Source of the DNA: Flavobacterium sp.
GTDB taxonomy: Bacteria > Bacteroidota > Bacteroidia > Flavobacteriales > Flavobacteriaceae
NCBI GenBank assembly: GCA_030151565.1
Contig: JASLDM010000100.1
Coordinates: 1-13,890, forward strand
DNA length: 13,890 bases
Direction of reading: 5' to 3'
In this document: positions 6,669-13,890 of the stretch, piece by piece
How the letters are laid out: every line of letters begins with the position of its first letter
Position numbering within the stretch: position 1 is the stretch's first letter
Position numbers and translations under genes: made by a program
Notes under the pieces: generated by a model
What the model was told of the DNA's origin: nothing
What the model saw: the letters and a program-made list of their open reading frames with translations, nothing else
Databases searched by the model: none

Positions 6669-7541
6669 ATGAAAGCATACGTTTTTCCAGGTCAAGGAGC
6701 CCAATTCACAGGAATGGGAAAAGACTTATATGAGAGCTCAGCGCTAGCAAAAGAACTATTCGAAAAGGCAAATGAAATCTTAGGTTTCCGCATTACAGAC
6801 ATTATGTTTGAAGGAACTGCTGAAGCTTTAAAAGAAACAAAAGTAACACAACCTGCTGTTTTTTTACATTCTGTAATATTAGCTAAAACAATTGAGAACT
6901 TCCATCCAGAAATGGTAGCAGGTCACTCTTTGGGAGAGTTCTCCGCATTAGTAGCTAACGGAACTTTAGCTTTTGAAGATGCCTTAAAATTAGTTTCTAA
7001 AAGAGCTCTTGCAATGCAAAAAGCTTGTGAAATTACTCCATCTACAATGGCAGCTGTATTAGGCCTAGAAGATGCTCTTGTTGAAGAAGTATGTAAAGGC
7101 ATTGACGGTGTAGTTGTAGCCGCAAACTATAATTGTCCAGGTCAATTGGTGATATCAGGTGAAACATCAGCTGTAGAAAAAGCATGCGAAGCATTAAAAG
7201 CTGCTGGAGCTAAAAGAGCTTTAATCCTTCCTGTAGGAGGAGCATTTCACTCTCCAATGATGGAACCAGCAAGAGAAGAACTTGCAGCTGCAATAGAAGC
7301 CACAACATTCAACACACCTACTTGCCCTGTATATCAAAACGTAACAGCAACAGCAATAAGCAACCCAGAAGAAATCAAAAAGAACTTAATTGTTCAATTA
7401 ACAGCTCCAGTAAAATGGACACAATCAGTACAACAAATGATTGCTGATGGTGCAACAGTTTTTACAGAAGTTGGCCCAGGTAAAGTTTTAGCTGGCTTGA
7501 TTAAAAAGATAGATAAAGAAGCAGAAACACTAAATGCTTAA
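6669..7541 (+). CDS. fabD: Malonyl-CoA:ACP transacylase
   Basis: FabD moves malonyl groups from CoA to acyl carrier protein, supplying the two-carbon donor for fatty-acid elongation in the cytoplasm. The 290-residue length is close to the usual 300-310. The full set of motifs is visible: GQGAQ at 8-12, the nucleophile elbow GHSLGE at 85-90 with Ser87, the carboxylate-binding Arg in SKRALAMQ (R112), GAFHSPMM at 191-198 with catalytic His194, and the C-terminal VGPGKVLAGLIKKI. It has its own -7 element, an inverted repeat overlapping that element, and terminators on both sides, so it is expressed as a single-gene unit apart from any read-through into the transporter. It is not in a fab cluster here. 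Confidence 0.97.
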   Translation: MKAYVFPGQGAQFTGMGKDLYESSALAKELFEKANEILGFRITDIMFEGTAEALKETKVTQPAVFLHSVILAKTIENFHPEMVAGHSLGEFSALVANGTLAFEDALKLVSKRALAMQKACEITPSTMAAVLGLEDALVEEVCKGIDGVVVAANYNCPGQLVISGETSAVEKACEALKAAGAKRALILPVGGAFHSPMMEPAREELAAAIEATTFNTPTCPVYQNVTATAISNPEEIKKNLIVQLTAPVKWTQSVQQMIADGATVFTEVGPGKVLAGLIKKIDKEAETLNA

Positions 7542-7555
7542 TTCTAAAAAAATAT

Positions 7556-7585
7556 AAATCCTTGGACCTGGTTCAAGGATTTTTT
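7556..7585 (+). terminator. Terminator after fabD
   Basis: AAATCCTTG (7556-7564) pairs with CAAGGATTT (7574-7582) over 9 bp with a 9-nt loop, followed by a T-tract to 7585. The A-rich left arm and T-rich right arm make it usable on either strand. The next gene starts only 15 bp after the T-tract. Confidence 0.85.
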
Positions 7586-7599
7586 ATTCCATATATAAT

Positions 7600-8787
7600 T
7601 TGAAAAAACTCACCCTTCAAGAATGGACCTTAATATTTACACTAGTTAGCCTAACAGCTCTAGGTCCATTGGCTATAGACATGTATCTACCAGCCTTCCC
7701 AACCATTGCAAAAGATTTACAAACACCAATCCAAAACGTTCAAATATCACTCTCAACCTTCTTGGGTGGTCTGGCTATTGGACAATTATTCTGGGGTCCT
7801 ATATCTGATAGATTTGGTGCTAAAAAACCATTAGTACTCTCACTCTCTATCTTTATTGGAGCTTCATATGCCTGTATTGAAGTACAAAATATCGAATGGA
7901 TGTGGTTTTATAGATTTCTTCAAGCCTTTGGTAGTAGTGGAGGTGTTGTGATTGCTAGAGCCATTGTCAATAAACGTTTTGATAAAGATCAAACCTTAAA
8001 GATTTTTGGAATTTTAGCCCTAATTGGAGGGATTGCACCAATTGTTGCACCAATCTTAGGAAACCTTATACTAACTTACTTAGCTTGGAAACACGTATTT
8101 ACCGCTATGGCCGTTTTTGCAATGCTAAGTATACTTATGGTTGCCTTTTTCTTAAAAGAAGATTTCTCAAACCGAATTCCTCAGTTAAATTTCAAAGAGG
8201 TTATGTCAAACTACGCCAAGCTTTTTAAAAATGGCACATTTGTAACCTACACTCTAATTGGCAGTATTGCATTCAGTTGTTTAATGCTTTATATTTCTAA
8301 TGCACCTGTTTTAATTATGGAAGTAGGTGGTCTAGATAGTACATCTTTTAGTTTCATCTTTGGACTAAACTCTTGTGGGATTCTTATTGGAGCATTCCTT
8401 ACCGCCACGGTTCTTAATAAACGCTTAGAAGGGCAACATATTATTCGCTTAGCCACAAGTATTCAAACATTAGCAGCAATTACTTTATTTGTATTGATTG
8501 CTTTAAAAGCATCTATTTATGCTCAATTAATACCGTTATTCTTTCTTGTACTTCCATTAGGAATGCTTTTCCCTACTTCGACAGCATTAGCGATGCAACC
8601 GTTCAAAGCTGAATCTGGAACAGCCTCTGCCCTATTTGGAGCTTCGCAATTGGCTTTTACTTTCTTAACATCAGTGATACTCAACAGTCTTAATAACGGC
8701 TCTATGATTATACTAGCATTAGCGTTGGTTTGCTGTTCACTCACTGGTTTTATCATCAATAAACGAGCATTAAACAAGACAGCTTAA
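7600..8787 (+). CDS. Bcr/CflA-family MFS efflux transporter, TTG start
   Basis: This 395-residue major facilitator protein has about 12 hydrophobic segments. The first helix carries the Bcr/CflA mark LAIDMYLPAFP (24-34, with Asp27), and the loop after helix 2 carries motif A as GPISDRFGAKKP (66-77). Family members export drugs or small metabolites using the proton gradient; the substrate here is unknown. The start is TTG at 7600. The first ATG in frame (codon 28) falls inside helix 1, and the frame is closed upstream at 7555, so a non-ATG start is forced; ATT or ATA further upstream are less likely. No clear promoter is visible between the fabD terminator and the start, so transcription may depend on read-through. 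Confidence 0.88.
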   Translation: MKKLTLQEWTLIFTLVSLTALGPLAIDMYLPAFPTIAKDLQTPIQNVQISLSTFLGGLAIGQLFWGPISDRFGAKKPLVLSLSIFIGASYACIEVQNIEWMWFYRFLQAFGSSGGVVIARAIVNKRFDKDQTLKIFGILALIGGIAPIVAPILGNLILTYLAWKHVFTAMAVFAMLSILMVAFFLKEDFSNRIPQLNFKEVMSNYAKLFKNGTFVTYTLIGSIAFSCLMLYISNAPVLIMEVGGLDSTSFSFIFGLNSCGILIGAFLTATVLNKRLEGQHIIRLATSIQTLAAITLFVLIALKASIYAQLIPLFFLVLPLGMLFPTSTALAMQPFKAESGTASALFGASQLAFTFLTSVILNSLNNGSMIILALALVCCSLTGFIINKRALNKTA

Positions 8788-8798
8788 GAGACTATTTT

Positions 8799-8847
8799 AA
8801 GCATAAAAAAAAAGACAAGTATAATACTTGTCTTTTTTTTTATGCTT
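8799..8847. terminator. Bidirectional terminator, 23-bp perfect hairpin
   Basis: Positions 8799-8821 and 8825-8847 are perfectly complementary (23 bp) around a 3-nt loop TAA. A core of GACAAGTA/TACTTGTC is flanked by nine A and nine T, so each strand has a stem followed by a T-tract. It lies between convergent genes, 11 bp after the transporter and 9 bp from the aminotransferase stop, and can end both transcripts. Confidence 0.93.
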
Positions 8848-8856
8848 GTAAAAAGT

Positions 8857-9987
8857 TTATTTCAAAAACTCTAAAATAGAATCTGTGATAAATTTGATTT
8901 GCTCAGAATCTAACTCAGAATGCATAGGCAAAGAAAGTACTTCTTCTACCAATTGATTCGTAATTGGAAAATCTTCTTCTTTATAACGAGGATCTAAATA
9001 CGCTTTTTGTTTGTGAAGCGGAATAGGGTAATAAATAGCACAAGGAATATCTTTAGATTGTAAATGAGCCATTAATCCATTACGATCGGCGTTGACAATA
9101 CGCAATGTATATTGGTGAAATACGTGGCTATCTTCATCTCCTTCAATTTTAGGAGTAACGATGTTTGGATGTTTAGCCAAAGCAGTACTATATCCTGATG
9201 CTGCTTTTCTTCTTGCATCATTATAGGTATCTAAATTAGGTAATTTAGCATTTAAAACAGCGGCTTGAATACTATCTAATCGAGAATTCACACCAACAAC
9301 ATCGTGATGGTAGCGTTCGTACATTCCGTGATTTACAATCCCTCTAATAGTATGAGCCAAGGCATCATCATTAGTAAAAATGGCACCACCATCACCATAA
9401 CAACCTAAATTCTTAGACGGGAAAAATGAAGTAGCTGCAACTTGCCCAATACCTCCTACTTTTTGTTTGTGCCCGTTTGAGAATGTATAATTCGCACCAA
9501 TACCTTGAGCATTGTCTTCAATTACAAATAAGCCATGTTCTTCTGCTAATTCCATTATCGCTTCCATAGGAGCAACTTGTCCAAATAAATGCACAGGAAC
9601 AATAGCTTTAGTTTTTGGTGTTATTGCTTTCTTAATAGCATCTACAGAAATATTAAAAGTTTCTGGATCCACATCTACCAAAACAGGTGTTAATTGCAAT
9701 AAAGCAATCACCTCAACCGTAGCTGCAAAAGTAAAATCGGCTGTGATAACCTCATCACCAGGTTGCAATCCTAATCCCATCATAGCGATTTGCAAAGCAT
9801 CTGTTCCATTCGCACAAGGAATTACGTGTTTAACTCCTAAATACTGTTCTAAATTTGCTTGAAAACGGTGTACTTCAGGCCCATTGATGTAAGCTGTATT
9901 CTCTAAGATTTCTTGAATCGATTCATTGACAACGTCTTTGATTCCTTCATATTGACTTTTTAAGTCAACCATTTGAATTTTTCTCAT
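8857..9987 (-). CDS. DegT/DnrJ/EryC1/StrS sugar aminotransferase, WbpE-like
   Basis: This 376-residue PLP-dependent enzyme converts a keto sugar, normally linked to a nucleotide, to an amino sugar using glutamate. Motifs are CANGTDALQI (58-67), GDEVITADFTFAAT (77-90), VIEDNAQGIGA (155-165, with Asp158 and Gln161 for the cofactor), SFFPSKNLGCYGDGGA (187-202, with Lys192 forming the Schiff base) and GVNSRLDSIQAA (232-243). This run closely resembles what I recall of WbpE, which makes 3-amino UDP-sugar acids. The substrate cannot be settled from sequence alone. It stands alone on the minus strand, divergent from waaA, which suggests a role in LPS or a related glycan. No partner dehydrogenase or acetyltransferase is in the window. 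Confidence 0.92.
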   Translation of the reverse strand: MRKIQMVDLKSQYEGIKDVVNESIQEILENTAYINGPEVHRFQANLEQYLGVKHVIPCANGTDALQIAMMGLGLQPGDEVITADFTFAATVEVIALLQLTPVLVDVDPETFNISVDAIKKAITPKTKAIVPVHLFGQVAPMEAIMELAEEHGLFVIEDNAQGIGANYTFSNGHKQKVGGIGQVAATSFFPSKNLGCYGDGGAIFTNDDALAHTIRGIVNHGMYERYHHDVVGVNSRLDSIQAAVLNAKLPNLDTYNDARRKAASGYSTALAKHPNIVTPKIEGDEDSHVFHQYTLRIVNADRNGLMAHLQSKDIPCAIYYPIPLHKQKAYLDPRYKEEDFPITNQLVEEVLSLPMHSELDSEQIKFITDSILEFLK

Positions 9988-10156
9988 TGATATTTTTTTA
10001 TACTTTCAAACTCTTATCTCACTGATTTACAAAAGATATAAATCAAATAACAGTTTCTTGATTTCAGTTTTAAACTCTATACAAAAGTAATAATTTATTG
10101 GCGTAACTTATATTCTTTATCAAAAGAAACGTAATTTCGCTTTCAAATTTCTGATT
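9988..10156. promoter_or_regulatory. Divergent intergenic region, aminotransferase and waaA
   Basis: This 169-bp A/T-rich gap must hold the promoters of both flanking genes. For waaA, TAATTTCG at 10132-10139 resembles the -7 box with one mismatch and is 17 bp before the ATG, but I see no convincing -33 box. For the aminotransferase, the minus strand near 10040 reads TATCTTTTG, one base longer than the consensus spacing. Both are weak calls. No repeats or small genes are seen. Confidence 0.35.
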
Positions 10157-11395
10157 ATGTTTATACTCTATTCTTTTTTAGTTCGCATTACAGGTCTACT
10201 GCTTCATCTAGTAGCTTTATTCAACAAAAAAATGCAGCTTTTCCTTAATGGTAGAAAACATTCTTGGGATATCTTAGAAAAAAACATTCTTGCTAACGAT
10301 CGTGTGTTTTGGATTCACGTCGCTTCTTTAGGTGAATACGAACAAGGTCTTCCATTAATGGAACAACTTCGAAAAAGATTTCCTTCACATAAAATTGTTT
10401 TAACTTTTTTCTCTCCTTCTGGATATGAAGTCAAAAAAAACAATTCTATTGCTGATGCTACACTCTATCTTCCGTTAGACACCCGTGCAAATGCTCAAAA
10501 ATTCTTAAAACTTGTCCATCCGGAGAAAGCCTTTTTTATCAAATATGAATTCTGGCCAAACTATCTCCGCGCATTAAAAAAACAGAACATAAACACCTAT
10601 TTAATTTCTGGCATTCTAAGACCAGATCAAGTTTTCTTTAAATGGTACGGAGGTTTTTACCGTAAGGCATTAACTAGCTTTAGTTATTTCTTTGTTCAAA
10701 ATCAGCAATCTGCAGATTTGTTAGAAAAACTAAACTATAAAAACACACTGGTTGTGGGTGATACCCGCTTTGACCGAGTGATACAAATAGTGGAAGCCAA
10801 CAATTATCTAGACTTTGTTACCGATTTTAAAAACGAGCAACCGTTAGTGGTTGTAGGAAGCTCTTGGCCACAAGACGAGACGTTACTTGTTAATTTTATA
10901 AACTCAACTTCTAGTAAAGACACCAAGTATATTTTTGCACCACATAATATAAAACCCGAACTGCTTGAAAACTTGACACAAAAACTAACTCCTCGCTCTA
11001 TTCTTTATAGCCAAAGAAAAGGTAACGAATTAGAAAAAAAACAAGTACTTATTGTTGACGCTTACAGCCTTTTAACCAAAATTTACAGCTACGCAGATAT
11101 CGCGTATATTGGAGGTGGTTTTGGAACGGGAATTCACAATATTTTAGAAGCTGCTACTTTTGGTGTTCCAATAATCATTGGCCCAAATTACAAGAAATTC
11201 CAAGAAGCCAAAGATCTCATTCAACTTGGTGGATGCCTTGTGGTAAATAACCAAGAGGAACTAACAAAAGTATTTCAACACCTACTTGAGAATCCTGAAG
11301 AAAGAAGGGCTTTGGGAAGAAAAAATCAAGAGTATGTATTGAGAAATAAAAACGCGACACAACGCATTTTAGATACTATTTTCCCTAACAACTAA
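10157..11395 (+). CDS. waaA: 3-deoxy-D-manno-octulosonic acid (Kdo) transferase
   Basis: WaaA (KdtA, family GT30) transfers Kdo from CMP-Kdo to the lipid A precursor at the inner face of the inner membrane, starting the LPS core. The 412-residue protein begins with a hydrophobic anchor (about 3-22). Then come HVASLGEYEQG (54-64), whose Glu60 is the probable catalytic base; KYEFWPN in the middle of the N-terminal lobe; VGDTRFDR and VVGSSWPQDE; and the C-terminal donor-binding stretch YIGGGFGTG, then HNILEAATFGVPIIIGP (about 316-345). Whether it adds one or more Kdo residues cannot be told. The ATG start lacks a Shine-Dalgarno sequence, as elsewhere in the window. It is divergent from a sugar aminotransferase, and no clear terminator follows it. 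Confidence 0.95.
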   Translation: MFILYSFLVRITGLLLHLVALFNKKMQLFLNGRKHSWDILEKNILANDRVFWIHVASLGEYEQGLPLMEQLRKRFPSHKIVLTFFSPSGYEVKKNNSIADATLYLPLDTRANAQKFLKLVHPEKAFFIKYEFWPNYLRALKKQNINTYLISGILRPDQVFFKWYGGFYRKALTSFSYFFVQNQQSADLLEKLNYKNTLVVGDTRFDRVIQIVEANNYLDFVTDFKNEQPLVVVGSSWPQDETLLVNFINSTSSKDTKYIFAPHNIKPELLENLTQKLTPRSILYSQRKGNELEKKQVLIVDAYSLLTKIYSYADIAYIGGGFGTGIHNILEAATFGVPIIIGPNYKKFQEAKDLIQLGGCLVVNNQEELTKVFQHLLENPEERRALGRKNQEYVLRNKNATQRILDTIFPNN

Positions 11396-11417
11396 TCCTT
11401 CCTTTTAACATTCAAAA

Positions 11418-11439
11418 GAGCTTCTAGAGTGAGCTTCTA
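11418..11439. repeat. 9-bp direct repeat upstream of the dpp11 promoter
   Basis: GAGCTTCTA occurs at 11418-11426 and again at 11431-11439, 13 bp apart start to start, directly upstream of the putative -33 box at 11448. It may be an activator site or chance. It does not form a terminator hairpin for waaA. Confidence 0.4.
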
Positions 11440-11447
11440 TTTTACAC

Positions 11448-11477
11448 TTTTGTCTTTTGACATTAAATTGTATCTTG
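11448..11477 (+). promoter_or_regulatory. Putative dpp11 promoter
   Basis: TTTTG (11448-11452) is followed after 18 nt by TATCTTG (11471-11477), close to the Bacteroidetes consensus but with one T missing in the -7 box. The start codon is 32 bp downstream. It is the best candidate in the 114-bp gap between waaA and dpp11. Confidence 0.5.
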
Positions 11478-11509
11478 TCAACCAAATAAATAGTTAACTC
11501 TTTACTCTT

Positions 11510-13660
11510 ATGATTTTAAAAACCAAGAACATACTAAAGGCATTTGCTCTTTTAGTGGCGTTCCCTATTTATGCACAACAAGGCGGTATGTGGATTCCGT
11601 CTTTACTTGAGGGAATGAATGAAACTGAAATGCATAGCTTGGGTATGAAAATGTCAGTAAAAGACATTTACGACGTAAACCAATCTAGCTTAAAAGATGC
11701 TGTACCTCATTTTAATGGTGGATGTACTTCTGAAGTGATTTCACCTGAAGGTCTTTTATTAACAAACCATCACTGTGGTTACAGTCAAATTCAAGCACAC
11801 TCTTCTGTCGAAAATGATTATTTAGCAGATGGTTTTTGGGCAAAAACCAAAGCAGATGAATTACCTAATGATGATTTAGAAGTTACATTTATCGTTAAAA
11901 TCGAAGATGTAACCGCACAAGTTATGAATGGCGTACTTGATACCGATTCAGAAACTGAGAAACAAAATAAGATTCAAAAAAACATAGCTAATACAGTTAA
12001 TACTTTTAAAAAAGAATCTTGGCAAGAAAATAAGATCAAATCCTTTTATGAAGGAAATCAATATATCTTATTTGTTACAGAAACTTTCAAAGACGTTCGT
12101 CTAGTTGGAGCTCCGCCATCATCAATTGGAAAATTCGGATCAGATACTGACAACTGGGTTTGGCCACGTCATACAGGTGATTTCTCTTTATTTAGAATCT
12201 ATGCAGACGCGAATAACAGACCTGCATCTTACTCTCAAGATAATGTACCTTATGTACCAAAACACTTTTTCCCAATTTCATTAGATGGAATTGCTGAAAA
12301 CGATTTTACAATGGTATTTGGATACCCTGGAAGCACACAAGAATACCTTCCTTCTTTTGCTGTTGAACAAATCTTAAACGACTTAAATCCTGCAAAAATC
12401 GGAATACGAGATGTTGCTTTAAAAGTAACAAATGAATTTATGCGTAACGATCAGGCTATCAAAATTCAATATGCTTCTAAATATGCAAGTATTGCAAATT
12501 ATTGGAAAAAATGGATTGGAGAAAGTCAAGGTTTACAAAAATCAAACGCTGTAGCAGCAAAAAAAGAGTTTGAAAAAGACTTTATGACTCGAGTAGTTGC
12601 ACAACAAAAAGAAGCTGCTTACGGTTCTCTTTTGACTGATTTTGAAAAATTATATACTGATATTGCTCCTTATGCTCTTAGTCGCGATTACTATATGGAG
12701 GTTGGACTACGTAATGTAGAACTTTTACTTGCTGGATTTCGTGTTTATCAATTAGAGCGTTCTTATAAAAACGAACAATCTTTCAATGATAGAAGAGACA
12801 ATCTTATTGAAGCAATGGACAAGTTTTACAAAAACTACAACAACACGGTTGACGAACAAGTTTTTGAAGCTGTAATTGACTTATACAGTAAAAAAGCACC
12901 TATTGCTTATTTACCAGAAGTTTTAAAAAACATCGACGCTTCTAAAGTAGGAACAAGCCTTTATAAAGAAAGTAAACTTACTAACTATACAAGTTTCAAA
13001 GAACTTTTAAAAGGAGATTCAAAAGAAGTATTCAAAAGATTAAAGAAAGACAAAGGATATGCTTTTGCTAAAGCTTTAGCTGAGAATTATTTTGACAAAA
13101 TACAACCGAAATACGATGCGTTAAACCTAGAAATAGATGCACTACAACGTACGTATATGAAAGCACAGTTAGAACTATATCCAGATGCTCGTATTTTTCC
13201 AGATGCAAATAGTACGTTGCGTGTAACATATGGAAAAGTAAACGGATACGCACCTAAAGATGCTATCTATTACGATCCAGTAACTTATTTGGACGGTATC
13301 ATCGAAAAATACGTTCCAAACGATTATGAGTTTGATGTAGACAATAAGCTTATCAATTTATTTAATGATAAAGATTATGGTATTTATGCGGACAGCAATG
13401 GAAAATTACCTGTTAACTTTATAGGAACGAACCATACAACTGGAGGAAACTCAGGAAGTCCAGCCATCGATGCACATGGTAATTTAATCGGTCTAAATTT
13501 CGATCGCGTATGGGAAGGAACGATGAGTGACATCTATTATGATCCAGCTATTTGCCGTAACATTATGGTGGATGTTCGCTACATTTTATTCATTATAGAC
13601 AAGTTTGCAGATGCTCCACACCTAATCGAGGAGATGAAATTGGTTCATCCAAAAAAATAA
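11510..13660 (+). CDS. dpp11: S46 dipeptidyl peptidase 11 (Asp/Glu-specific)
   Basis: This 716-residue secreted serine peptidase removes N-terminal dipeptides, acting in the periplasm or at the cell surface. A signal peptide ends near IYA|QQ (residue 22). The catalytic triad of family S46 is visible: His88 in TNHHCG (85-90), Asp224 in HTGDFSLFR, and Ser648 in TGGNSGSP. The residue that sets specificity lies 18 positions after the serine. Here it is Arg666 in FDRVWEG, the DPP11 state that binds acidic P1 residues, whereas DPP7 has Gly in FDGNWE. In Porphyromonas gingivalis DPP11 the same pair is Ser655 and Arg673, with identical spacing. Length matches the family. It has a probable promoter of its own. 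No clear terminator follows within the 135 bp before the next gene. Confidence 0.95.
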   Translation: MILKTKNILKAFALLVAFPIYAQQGGMWIPSLLEGMNETEMHSLGMKMSVKDIYDVNQSSLKDAVPHFNGGCTSEVISPEGLLLTNHHCGYSQIQAHSSVENDYLADGFWAKTKADELPNDDLEVTFIVKIEDVTAQVMNGVLDTDSETEKQNKIQKNIANTVNTFKKESWQENKIKSFYEGNQYILFVTETFKDVRLVGAPPSSIGKFGSDTDNWVWPRHTGDFSLFRIYADANNRPASYSQDNVPYVPKHFFPISLDGIAENDFTMVFGYPGSTQEYLPSFAVEQILNDLNPAKIGIRDVALKVTNEFMRNDQAIKIQYASKYASIANYWKKWIGESQGLQKSNAVAAKKEFEKDFMTRVVAQQKEAAYGSLLTDFEKLYTDIAPYALSRDYYMEVGLRNVELLLAGFRVYQLERSYKNEQSFNDRRDNLIEAMDKFYKNYNNTVDEQVFEAVIDLYSKKAPIAYLPEVLKNIDASKVGTSLYKESKLTNYTSFKELLKGDSKEVFKRLKKDKGYAFAKALAENYFDKIQPKYDALNLEIDALQRTYMKAQLELYPDARIFPDANSTLRVTYGKVNGYAPKDAIYYDPVTYLDGIIEKYVPNDYEFDVDNKLINLFNDKDYGIYADSNGKLPVNFIGTNHTTGGNSGSPAIDAHGNLIGLNFDRVWEGTMSDIYYDPAICRNIMVDVRYILFIIDKFADAPHLIEEMKLVHPKK

Positions 13661-13750
13661 CACAAACAACCTATTGATAATCAAAATATTACAAAGTGTA
13701 TTTTTTTGAAAAAAAAAAGTATTAAAAAACTTTACGAATCAAAAAATTTA

Positions 13751-13758
13751 TATCTTTG
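13751..13758 (+). promoter_or_regulatory. -7 box of the lipoprotein gene
   Basis: TATCTTTG is an exact TANNTTTG match, 37 bp before the ATG at 13796. The -33 region is A/T-rich without a clean TTTG at the right distance. The strong -7 box supports independent transcription of the next gene. Confidence 0.6.
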
Positions 13759-13795
13759 TCCACGAATTAATAATTAACTTTTATAATTTAGTAAG

Positions 13796-13890
13796 ATGAA
13801 AAAAATTGTATTAAGCGTAGCTTTAGTAGCAATGATGGGTGTTTCTTTCGTATCTTGTAAAGATACAGCAAAAGAGCCTGCAGTAGAAGA
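13796..13890 (+). CDS. Lipoprotein, N-terminal fragment cut by the window end
   Basis: Only the first 31 codons and part of the next are present. The product starts MKKIVLSVAL, continues through a hydrophobic core and reaches a lipobox, FVSC, with Cys21 as the acylation site. The first mature residues are CKDTAKEPAVE, short, charged and probably flexible. The Lys-Asp directly after the cysteine is partly like the signal that sends lipoproteins to the cell surface in some Bacteroidetes, but it is not a full match. The ATG is supported by the -7 box upstream and by the signal peptide. The family cannot be named from this fragment. Its 135-bp distance from dpp11 suggests a separate unit. Confidence 0.85.
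   Translation, partial: MKKIVLSVALVAMMGVSFVSCKDTAKEPAVE

Noticed and set aside
9512..9862. A 116-codon plus-strand open frame opposite the aminotransferase gene
   Set aside because: It lies wholly inside a well-supported gene on the other strand, shows no recognisable domain and has no promoter. It is a shadow of the codon pattern of the real gene.
13673..13715. TTGATAATCAA and the following T-tract as the dpp11 terminator
   Set aside because: The palindrome has only 5 bp and the T-tract is over 20 bp away, so a stable terminator is not supported.
1..13890. CRISPR array, insertion sequence, toxin-antitoxin or defence cluster
   Set aside because: No spaced repeats, terminal inverted repeats with a transposase, or defence-type gene products were found on either strand; the region reads as housekeeping genes.

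Overview
The window looks like a piece of core chromosome from a member of the Flavobacteriia (phylum Bacteroidetes/Bacteroidota). Four things point there: low GC throughout; promoters of the Bacteroidetes type (TTTG or TTTT about 19 nt upstream of TANNTTTG) rather than the Escherichia coli type; A/T-rich leaders without Shine-Dalgarno sequences; and the gene content (type III pantothenate kinase, LptC as a lipoprotein, dipeptidyl peptidase 11, a WaaA-type Kdo transferase). I see no insertion sequence, integrase, phage gene, CRISPR array or other sign of horizontal transfer.

Layout. (1) Positions 15-198: two identical tRNA-Phe(GAA) genes in tandem on the minus strand, read from a promoter that lies back to back with the coaX promoter. 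(2) Positions 329-4352: a tight plus-strand run of coaX, an outer-membrane barrel protein, lptC, a 65-residue membrane protein and a DUF21/CBS/CorC-type membrane protein. Gaps are 2-8 bp, or an overlap. (3) Positions 4452-6554: a PpiD/SurA-like membrane-anchored prolyl isomerase with its own promoter and a strong terminator. (4) Positions 6669-7541: fabD, with its own -7 element, a striking inverted repeat and a terminator. (5) Positions 7600-8787: a Bcr/CflA-family efflux transporter starting at a TTG codon only 15 bp after the fabD terminator. (6) A 23-bp perfect hairpin separates it from a convergent DegT/WbpE-like sugar aminotransferase (minus strand), which is divergent from waaA. (7) Positions 11510-13660: a secreted S46 peptidase, identified as DPP11 by its specificity residue. 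(8) The window ends inside the start of a lipoprotein gene.

The theme is envelope building and maintenance: LPS transport (LptC), periplasmic folding (PpiD), fatty-acid supply (FabD), LPS inner core (WaaA), a nucleotide-sugar aminotransferase, and periplasmic peptide breakdown (DPP11). CoaX supplies CoA, which is also needed by FabD. Nothing here is clearly an undescribed biological system. The points most worth a second look are the DUF21 protein that lacks the usual GExxPK motif, the abutting divergent promoters, the fabD inverted repeat, the pairing of the aminotransferase with waaA, and the terminator-coupled TTG start of the transporter.
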